Assembly (NCBI GenBank): GCA_036525535.1
Contig: DATDAH010000199.1
Location: 1 to 64,000 of the forward strand
Length of the DNA: 64,000 bases
Origin: DATDAH01 sp036525535
GTDB lineage: Bacteria > Actinomycetota > Acidimicrobiia > Acidimicrobiales > DATDAH01
Reading direction: 5' to 3'
Part shown: one piece after another, positions 58,532 through 64,000 of the stretch
Layout of the letters: the number at the start of each line of letters is the position of its first letter
Numbering within the stretch: the first letter of the stretch is position 1
Made by a program: the position numbers and the translations under genes
Notes under the pieces: generated by a model
Database searches by the model: none
Seen by the model: only the letters and a program-made list of their open reading frames with translations
Told to the model about the DNA's origin: nothing

Positions 58532-59766
58532 ACCACCGCACCGTCCCCCTCGACCTGCTCGAGCGGATGACGGTCAACGAGGCGAACCTGCCCAAGGCCC
58601 TCGCCGACCTGTTGGGCCGCGATCACGTGTCGGAGGCGGTTGTCCTCTCCACCTGCAACCGCACCGAGGTCTACGCCTCGGTCGAGCGCTTCCACGCCGC
58701 GTACGCCGACATCCGGGAGTTCCTCTCCGGCCTGGCCTTCCTGCCTCCCGAAGCGTTCGGCGATCACCTCTACGCCCACTACGACGAGGCCGCAGCCCAG
58801 CACCTCTTCTCCGTGGCCGCCGGGCTCGACTCCGCGGTCCTGGGCGAGAGCGAGATCCTGGGCCAGGTCCGGACCGCCTGGGAACGGGCCCTGGCCGAGG
58901 GGGCGACGGGCGCCACCCTCAACATGCTCTTCCGCCACGCCCTCGAGGTGGGGAAGCGAGCCCGGACCGACACGGCCATCGGCGAGAAGACCACCTCGGT
59001 CTCCCAGGCCGCCGTGGCCATGGCCGGCGCGCGCCTCGGCGGCCTCGAGGGTCGCTCGGTCCTCGTCGTCGGGGCGGGCGGGATGGGCGAAGGCCTGGTC
59101 CGTTCGCTGATCGACGCCGGCGCCTCCCCCGTGCAGGTCGCCAATCGCACGTGGGACCGGGCCGCCGATCTGGCCGAGCGGGTCGGCGCCACGGCCATCC
59201 ACCTGGACGACCTGCCCCGCGCCCTCACCGACGTCGACCTGCTCCTGACCTCGACCGGCGCCACCTCGATCATCGTCGAGCACGGTGACGTCGAGCCGGT
59301 GGTCGACGCCCGGGCCGGCCGCCCGCTGCTGATCGTCGACATCGCCGTTCCCCGCGACGTGGACGCCGCCGCCGGCACCCTGCCGGGCGTGACCCTGCTC
59401 GACATGGACGACCTGCGGGCTCACGCCGAGATCGGCCTCGCCGAGCGCCGGCGCGAGGTCAACGCCGTCCGGGCCATCGTCGAGGACGAGGTCGAGCGCT
59501 TCCACGAGCAGAGCACCGCCCGCCAGGTCGCTCCGTTGGTCGCCGCGCTGCGCCAGCGGGCCGACGCCCTGCGGCAGGCCGAACTGGCCCGCCAGCAGAG
59601 CCGCCTGGCCGACCTGACCCCGGCCCAGCAGGAGGCCGTCGAAGCCGTCACCCGGGCCGCGCTGGCCAAGGTCCTGCACCAGCCCACGGTGGCCCTCAAG
59701 GCGGCCGCGGGCACCCCCAAGGGCGAGCGCCTGGCGGAAGCCCTGCGCGAGCTCTACGACCTGTAG
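58507..59766 (+). CDS. hemA: Glutamyl-tRNA reductase
   Basis: This 419-residue NADPH enzyme is the first committed step of tetrapyrrole synthesis. Catalytic C50 is in STCNRTEVY; VIGLNHRTVP opens the protein; GESEILGQVR and the nucleotide motif VVGAGGMGEGL are typical. The GTG start lies inside the end of the dehydrogenase gene, so the two are tightly coupled. It sits directly in the Rex-led cluster. Confidence 0.97.
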   Translation: MSVVVIGLNHRTVPLDLLERMTVNEANLPKALADLLGRDHVSEAVVLSTCNRTEVYASVERFHAAYADIREFLSGLAFLPPEAFGDHLYAHYDEAAAQHLFSVAAGLDSAVLGESEILGQVRTAWERALAEGATGATLNMLFRHALEVGKRARTDTAIGEKTTSVSQAAVAMAGARLGGLEGRSVLVVGAGGMGEGLVRSLIDAGASPVQVANRTWDRAADLAERVGATAIHLDDLPRALTDVDLLLTSTGATSIIVEHGDVEPVVDARAGRPLLIVDIAVPRDVDAAAGTLPGVTLLDMDDLRAHAEIGLAERRREVNAVRAIVEDEVERFHEQSTARQVAPLVAALRQRADALRQAELARQQSRLADLTPAQQEAVEAVTRAALAKVLHQPTVALKAAAGTPKGERLAEALRELYDL

Positions 59767-59773
59767 TCACCGA

Positions 59774-60664
59774 ATGCGGCTCCGGGCCGCGACCCGCGGT
59801 AGCCCCCTGGCCCGGTGGCAGGCCGACCACGTCGCCGCGCTCCTCTCGGCCGTCGACCCGGCCGTCGAGCACGAGGCCGTCGTCGTCACCACCACGGGCG
59901 ACCGCGACCGCACCCGCCCTCTGGCCGAGATCGGGGGCAAGGGCGTCTTCGTCAAGGAGGTCCAAGCCGCCGTCCTGGACGGGCGGGCCGACCTGGCCGT
60001 CCACTCGGCCAAGGACCTGCCGTCGACCACCCCCGACGGCCTGGTCATCGCCGCCGTGCCCGAACGGGCCGACCCCCGGGACGCGCTGGTGGGTCGGGCA
60101 CTGGCCCACCTCCCGCCCGGCTCGCGAATCGCCACCGGCTCGGCCCGGCGCCGGTCCCAGCTGGCCGCCCACCGCCCGGACCTGACCTTCGTCGGCCTCC
60201 GGGGGAACATGGACACCCGCCTCGGCGCCGCCGCCGACCATGGCGCCGTGGTCGTGGCCATCGCCGCCCTCGACCGCCTGGGTCGCTCGGCGGAGGCGGC
60301 CGAGGTCCTGGACCCCGCGATCGTCCTGCCCCAGGCGGGCCAAGGGACCTTGGCCGTCGAGTGCCGGGCCGACGACGAGGCGACCCGGGCCCTGCTGGCC
60401 GCCATCGACCACGAGCCCAGCCACCAGACCCTGCGGGCCGAGCGGGCCTTCCTGGCCGAGCTCGGCGGCGACTGCGACATCCCGGCCGGGGCCTACGCCG
60501 TCGCCGACGGCGACGGCCTGAAGGTCGAGGGCCTGATCGCGTCGCTGGACGGCCACGTCGTCCTCCGCCACACCCGCACCGGTGCCGACCCCGAGGCCAC
60601 GGGCCGCACCGTGGCCCGCTTCCTGCTCGACGAGGCCGGTGGATCGGCCATCCTTCAGCCATGA
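59774..60664 (+). CDS. hemC: Hydroxymethylbilane synthase (porphobilinogen deaminase)
   Basis: This 296-residue enzyme polymerises four porphobilinogens. The catalytic Asp is D81 (HSAKDLPS), and the dipyrromethane cofactor is bound by C234 (GGDCDIPAGA). RGSPLARWQ and GSARRRSQL bind the pyrrole carboxylates. The ATG follows hemA by seven bases, and the stop overlaps cobA/hemD (ATGA). Confidence 0.97.
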   Translation: MRLRAATRGSPLARWQADHVAALLSAVDPAVEHEAVVVTTTGDRDRTRPLAEIGGKGVFVKEVQAAVLDGRADLAVHSAKDLPSTTPDGLVIAAVPERADPRDALVGRALAHLPPGSRIATGSARRRSQLAAHRPDLTFVGLRGNMDTRLGAAADHGAVVVAIAALDRLGRSAEAAEVLDPAIVLPQAGQGTLAVECRADDEATRALLAAIDHEPSHQTLRAERAFLAELGGDCDIPAGAYAVADGDGLKVEGLIASLDGHVVLRHTRTGADPEATGRTVARFLLDEAGGSAILQP

Positions 60665-62121
60665 CCGTCTACCTGGTCGGGGCCGGGCCCGGGGACCCGG
60701 GACTGCTCACCGTGCGGGGGGCCGAGGTGCTGGCCCGGGCCGACGTGGTCGTCTACGACCGGCTGTCGGTCGCGGCACTGCTCGACCAGGCGCCGACCCA
60801 CGCCGAGCGCATCAGCGTGGCCAAGCAACCCGGCGGCACGTCGACCCCGCAGGACGAGATCAACCGCCTGCTGGTCGAGCACGGCCGGGCCGGCCGCACC
60901 GTCGTGCGCCTGAAGGGCGGCGATCCCTTCGTCTTCGCCCGTGGCGGCGAGGAGGCCCAGGCCCTGCTCGACGCCGGCGTCCCCTTCGAGGTCGTCCCCG
61001 GCATCACGTCGGCCATCGCCGCACCGGCCTACGCCGGGATCCCGGTGACCCTGCGCCACTCGTCGACCTCGTTCACCGTGGTCACGGGTCACGAGGACCC
61101 CACGTCGGGCGCCGAGGGCACGGTCAACTGGGAGGCGGTTGCCCAGGTCGGCGGCACCATCGTCATCCTCATGGGCGTGGCCCGCATGGGCCTCATCGCC
61201 GAGCGCCTCATCGCCGGTGGACGCTCGCCGGACACGCCGGCCGCCGCCGTCCAGTGGGGGACCCGGCCCGAGCAGCGCACGATCCGGGCCACGCTGGCCA
61301 CGCTCGCCGACCAGGACCTGGCGGCCCCGTCCACCATCGTCGTCGGCGAGGTGGCGGCCGAGGACCTGGCCTGGTTCGCGGCCCGCCCGCTCTTCGGGCA
61401 GACCGTCGTGGTCACCCGGCCCGAAGGCCAGGCCAGCGTCCTGGCCGAGCAGCTGCGGGCGGCCGGAGCCGAGACCGTCGTCCTCCCGGTCATCGAGATC
61501 GAGGAACCCGCCGACGGCGGAGCTGCGCTCACGGCGGCCCTGGACGACCTCGGCGCCTACGACTGGCTGGTGGTGACCTCGGCCAACGGAGCTCGGCGGG
61601 TGCTGGCCGGCCTCCCCGACGCCCGGGCGCTGGGCGGGGTGTCGGTCGCCGCCATCGGGCCGGGTACCGCCGCGGCATTGGCCGACGGCAACATCCGGGC
61701 CGACCTCGTCCCCGACCGCTATGTCGCCGAGGGCTTGCTCGAGGCCTTTCCGGCTCCTCCGGACGGAGGCGGCTTGGTCCTGCTGGCCCGCGCCGCGGTG
61801 GCCCGCGGCACCCTGCCCGAGGGGCTGCGGGCCGCGGGCTGGAGTGTCGACGTGGTCGAGGCCTACCGCACCGTTCCCGCGACCCCCGATCCCGCGGCCC
61901 TGGACGCGGCGGCGGCCGCCGGCATCGTGACGTTCACCTCGTCCTCGACCGTGACCCGCTTCCTCGAGGTCGCCGGCCGGGACCGGGTTCCGCCACTCGT
62001 GGCCTGCATCGGGCCCGTGACCGCGGCCACGGCCCGGGACGCCGGCCTGACGGTGGATGTCGAGGCCACCGACCACACCGTTCCCGGGCTGGTCGCCGCC
62101 CTCGTCGAGCACCTCCGGTGA
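60661..62121 (+). CDS. Fused uroporphyrinogen-III methyltransferase/synthase
   Basis: This 486-residue fusion has an N-terminal CobA/SUMT methyltransferase (about 1-245) with VYLVGAGPGDPGLLT, KGGDPFVFARGGEEA, VPGITSAIAAPAYAGIP and GTRPEQRT, then HemD (about 250-486) with VVVTRPEGQASVL and TFTSSSTVTRFLE. One protein closes hydroxymethylbilane and methylates the product to precorrin-2, which the CysG-N-like protein upstream oxidises, giving siroheme. The unmethylated product feeds heme. Confidence 0.95.
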   Translation: MTVYLVGAGPGDPGLLTVRGAEVLARADVVVYDRLSVAALLDQAPTHAERISVAKQPGGTSTPQDEINRLLVEHGRAGRTVVRLKGGDPFVFARGGEEAQALLDAGVPFEVVPGITSAIAAPAYAGIPVTLRHSSTSFTVVTGHEDPTSGAEGTVNWEAVAQVGGTIVILMGVARMGLIAERLIAGGRSPDTPAAAVQWGTRPEQRTIRATLATLADQDLAAPSTIVVGEVAAEDLAWFAARPLFGQTVVVTRPEGQASVLAEQLRAAGAETVVLPVIEIEEPADGGAALTAALDDLGAYDWLVVTSANGARRVLAGLPDARALGGVSVAAIGPGTAAALADGNIRADLVPDRYVAEGLLEAFPAPPDGGGLVLLARAAVARGTLPEGLRAAGWSVDVVEAYRTVPATPDPAALDAAAAAGIVTFTSSSTVTRFLEVAGRDRVPPLVACIGPVTAATARDAGLTVDVEATDHTVPGLVAALVEHLR

Positions 62122-62774
62122 CGCTGCAAGCTTTGGTCTTCGACTTCGACGGCCTCATCCTCGACACCGAGTGGTCGGCCTTCTCGACCGCGGCCGAAGT
62201 CTGGACCGAGCACGGCGTCGAGCTGGACCTCGCCGTGTGGCAGGAGATCGTCGGTACCGCCGACCACGTCCACTGGAGCGAGATGCTGGAGAACGACCTC
62301 GGTCGGCCCATCGACCGCAACACCGTCGTGCCCGCCCGGCAGGCCCAGCACCACGTCGAGATCGAGGCCATGGACCTCCTGCCCGGCGTCGTCGACCTGA
62401 TCGAGGCCGCGGTGACCGCCGGCCTGGCCCTGGCCGTGGCCTCCAGCTCCCCCCACGAGTGGGTCGACGGGCACCTCGAGCGTCGCGGTCTGCTGGATCG
62501 ATTCGCCATCGTCGTGTGCCGGGACGACGTGGCCCGGACCAAGCCCGATCCCGCGCTCTACAGGACCGCTCTGGAGCGCCTCGGCATCGGTCCGTCCGAT
62601 GCGGTCGCCCTGGAGGACTCCCACCACGGCACCGTGTCGGCGGCGGCCGCCGGCCTCACCGTTGTCGCTGTCCCCAACCGGGTCACCACCGGCCAGGACT
62701 TCCGCGCCGCCCGCCTGGTCGTCGACTCGATGACCATGCTCACGATCCCGATCCTGGCTGACCTCGTTCGCTGA
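62118..62774 (+). CDS. HAD-superfamily phosphatase (beta-phosphoglucomutase-like)
   Basis: This 218-residue protein has HAD motif I VFDFDGLILDTE (nucleophile Asp and acid Asp), motif II VASSSPH, motif III Lys in RTKPDP and motif IV ALEDSHHG. The cap is helical (C1), as in beta-phosphoglucomutase/phosphatase members. The substrate is unknown. The GTG overlaps the preceding stop (GTGA), placing it in the tetrapyrrole transcript. Confidence 0.9.
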   Translation: MTLQALVFDFDGLILDTEWSAFSTAAEVWTEHGVELDLAVWQEIVGTADHVHWSEMLENDLGRPIDRNTVVPARQAQHHVEIEAMDLLPGVVDLIEAAVTAGLALAVASSSPHEWVDGHLERRGLLDRFAIVVCRDDVARTKPDPALYRTALERLGIGPSDAVALEDSHHGTVSAAAAGLTVVAVPNRVTTGQDFRAARLVVDSMTMLTIPILADLVR

Positions 62775-62782
62775 CGACCGGG

Positions 62783-63091
62783 TCAGTGGCCTTCGGCCTC
62801 TTCCTCGACCTCGGTGATGGGGCCGTCGCTGAAGAGGTAGGTGCGCAGCTGCTGGTCGAGCTTCGGGTCCCGGCGCCGGAGCCATTCCAGTGTCATCGCC
62901 GCGTGCTCCTTCTCCTCGTCTCGGTTGTGGGCCAGCACCGCCGCCAGGTCCTCGTCATCGGTGGCGTCGACGCGCTGGTTGTACCAGTCGACGGCCTCCA
63001 GCTCCTCCATCAGCGAGACCATCGCCCGGTGGTACTCGATGGTCTCGGCGCTCAGCTTCTCGGCTGACTCGTGCAGTCCTTCACTCGCCAT
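62783..63091 (-). CDS. Encapsulated-ferritin-like protein (EncFtn) without cargo tail
   Basis: This 102-residue, two-helix ferritin has SLMEELEAVDWYNQRVDA (E29, E30, E32, W36, Y37) and AHNRDEEKEHAAM (E59, E60, E62, H63), the di-iron residues of EncFtn proteins, then LEWLRRRDPKLDQQLRTYLF. EncFtn oxidises Fe(II) inside encapsulin shells. Here the protein ends EVEEEAEGH, with no shell-targeting peptide, and no encapsulin gene is next to it. The ATG at 63091 is chosen. It converges with the HAD gene. Confidence 0.85.
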   Translation of the reverse strand: MASEGLHESAEKLSAETIEYHRAMVSLMEELEAVDWYNQRVDATDDEDLAAVLAHNRDEEKEHAAMTLEWLRRRDPKLDQQLRTYLFSDGPITEVEEEAEGH

Positions 63092-63312
63092 GGGCCTGAT
63101 TGCTAGCACCCGGTTCGAGCGAGCAGGTAGTGAGACAGGCCGAATTCCTGCGTTCGAGCCATCCAAGGTGGCCGCCGCTCCGTAGTAGGGGGAGCAAGCG
63201 CGAACTGACGCCGGGCCGGGTGGCCGCCCTCTCCCCCTAGGCCGCCCGGTTCGGCGTCGGTCGCGTCCCGGCGAGTGGCTCAAGCCGGTCCCGATCGGGG
63301 CGATGGGTAGGG
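63092..63312. other. Intergenic region, no gene recognised
   Basis: This divergent promoter region serves the EncFtn-like gene and the membrane protein gene. It contains a GC-rich partial inverted repeat around GGCCGCC/GGCGGCC-like blocks near 63210-63245 with CCCCCTAGG at the centre. I see no IdeR/Fur-type box, RNA gene or open frame with coding character. Confidence 0.5.
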
Positions 63313-64000
63313 GTGTCGACCGCCGCGCTGATGGACGCGCCCGCCTCGGTCGCCCTGGCCAGGCCCGGTGCGGTGCGCCGGGTCGTCCTCCTCGGCCTAC
63401 TGCTCAACATCGGTCTGGTCGCCTTCTGCGCGGCGACTTACGGGGGCGGAGCCGAATGGTTCGTGAAGTTCGGTGAGGACGGGGCCTACACGCCCTACGC
63501 CCGAGAGGTGCTGGGCGACGACCTGCTCGTCCCCCTCGAGGACGGCCACGACGGACAGGGCTACTGGCTGCAGGCCCGGGACCCGCTCCTGGTGGACGGC
63601 AACCGCATGGCGGCCACGTTCGACCGCCCGGCCTACCGGGCCCAGCGGATGCTCTACCCCACCCTGGCCGCGCCCTTCCGCCTCGTCGGCGAGGACGCCG
63701 TCCTCTGGGGCCTGGTCGTGGTGAACCTGGTCGCCGTCGGGTTCGGCACGCTCTGGGCCACGCGGCTGGCCCAGGCCACCGGGGCGCCTGAACGGGCCGG
63801 GTTGGCCTTCGCGCTGAACCCGTTGATCGCCATCTCCCTGGTCATGGACTTCGCCGACGCCCTGGCGCTGGCCGCCCTGGTCGGGGTCGCCTTGGCCGTG
63901 CACCGCCAGCGCTGGGGGTGGGCAGTGGCCGCCGGCGTCACCGCGGTGCTGGCCAAGGACGTGACGGGGGCCGCCCTCGCCGCGCTCGTGCTGCTGTGGC
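63313..64000 (+). CDS. Polytopic membrane protein, GT-C-like (5' part)
   Basis: This frame stays open to the window end (229 codons seen). After a short N-terminus comes one helix, an extracytoplasmic loop rich in aromatic/acidic residues (GEDGAYTPYAREVLGDD, DGHDGQGYWLQARDPL, YRAQRMLYPTL), then several helices. The layout with acidic residues in the first loop resembles GT-C membrane glycosyltransferases or DUF2029-like proteins, but no family motif is certain. The GTG at 63313 and ATG at 63331 are both possible starts. Confidence 0.6.
   Translation, partial: MSTAALMDAPASVALARPGAVRRVVLLGLLLNIGLVAFCAATYGGGAEWFVKFGEDGAYTPYAREVLGDDLLVPLEDGHDGQGYWLQARDPLLVDGNRMAATFDRPAYRAQRMLYPTLAAPFRLVGEDAVLWGLVVVNLVAVGFGTLWATRLAQATGAPERAGLAFALNPLIAISLVMDFADALALAALVGVALAVHRQRWGWAVAAGVTAVLAKDVTGAALAALVLLW

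Noticed and set aside
63092..63283. Upstream extension of the EncFtn-like frame by 64 codons
   Set aside because: The added sequence is Arg/Gly/Pro-rich and unlike the family, which starts shortly before the first helix; the ATG at 63091 is used.

Overview
This is a high-GC chromosomal window with GTG starts, many stop/start overlaps and short intergenic gaps. It encodes WhiB, Rex, ClpS-DUF2017, an RsiG-type c-di-GMP-binding protein, MshA (mycothiol synthesis) and an Rv2578c-type radical SAM protein. Together these indicate an actinomycete-phylum bacterium. The caa3 oxidase layout and the encapsulated-ferritin-like gene would fit an Acidimicrobiia-type lineage, but that placement is inference. 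No insertion sequence, prophage, CRISPR array or rRNA was seen. One tRNA (Lys, TTT) is present.

Layout. 1-2.4 kb: end of a branched-chain amino acid ABC operon (livM end, livG, livF). 2.6-8.1 kb (minus): livJ-type lipoprotein, then a coupled set of ALDH7-like dehydrogenase, DAO/sarcosine-oxidase-type flavoenzyme and PLP decarboxylase, which looks like an amine/amino-acid catabolic module. 8.2-13.1 kb: AlaX, LarE, LmeA-like, DUF427, DUF2017-ClpS and heme A synthase. 13.2-22.2 kb: cytochrome oxidase locus (ctaB, a divergent subunit I-like gene, a divergent subunit III-like gene, a membrane protein, then ctaC-ctaD-ctaE-ctaF-ctaG). 22.2-28 kb: SDR, a septum-formation-like protein, cysteine-desulfurase-like gene, ABC exporter and serS. 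28-31.3 kb: small ORF-sdhC-sdhD, methyltransferase, a LexA-boxed radical SAM gene and pdxH. 31.3-37.4 kb: poly-gamma-glutamate hydrolase-like, CcdA/TlpA, M28 peptidase, WhiB, a 65-aa protein, acyl-ACP thioesterase and an MBL hydrolase. 37.4-45.5 kb: orn, dut, ATP-dependent ligase, ROK kinase, DUF1385, an RNase Sa-like/barstar pair, tRNA-Lys, protease and TesB. 45.5-53.4 kb: MoaD-like, PuuD-like, RsiG, HTH regulator, mshA-ybjN, M23 peptidase and proC with a BldC-like gene. 53.4-64 kb: ABC exporter, acyl-CoA ligase, a beta-propeller remnant, rex-sirC-hemA-hemC-cobA/hemD, HAD phosphatase, an EncFtn-like ferritin and the start of a polytopic membrane protein.

The most unusual finding is in the oxidase locus. 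The protein at 14103-15722 aligns with the canonical subunit I next door over its core, yet all six heme/copper histidine positions are replaced. It is followed directly by a subunit III-like protein that has also lost that family's hallmark residues, and by an unrecognised membrane protein. The cluster therefore appears to carry a redox-dead 'shadow' of the oxidase core beside a complete caa3 enzyme. Other points of interest are a 45-aa membrane ORF coupled to sdhC, a LexA box in front of the radical SAM gene, an orphan EncFtn without a cargo tail, an RsiG with two intact c-di-GMP motifs, and a recurring TANNNT hexamer 12-14 bases before start codons that suggests widespread leaderless transcription.
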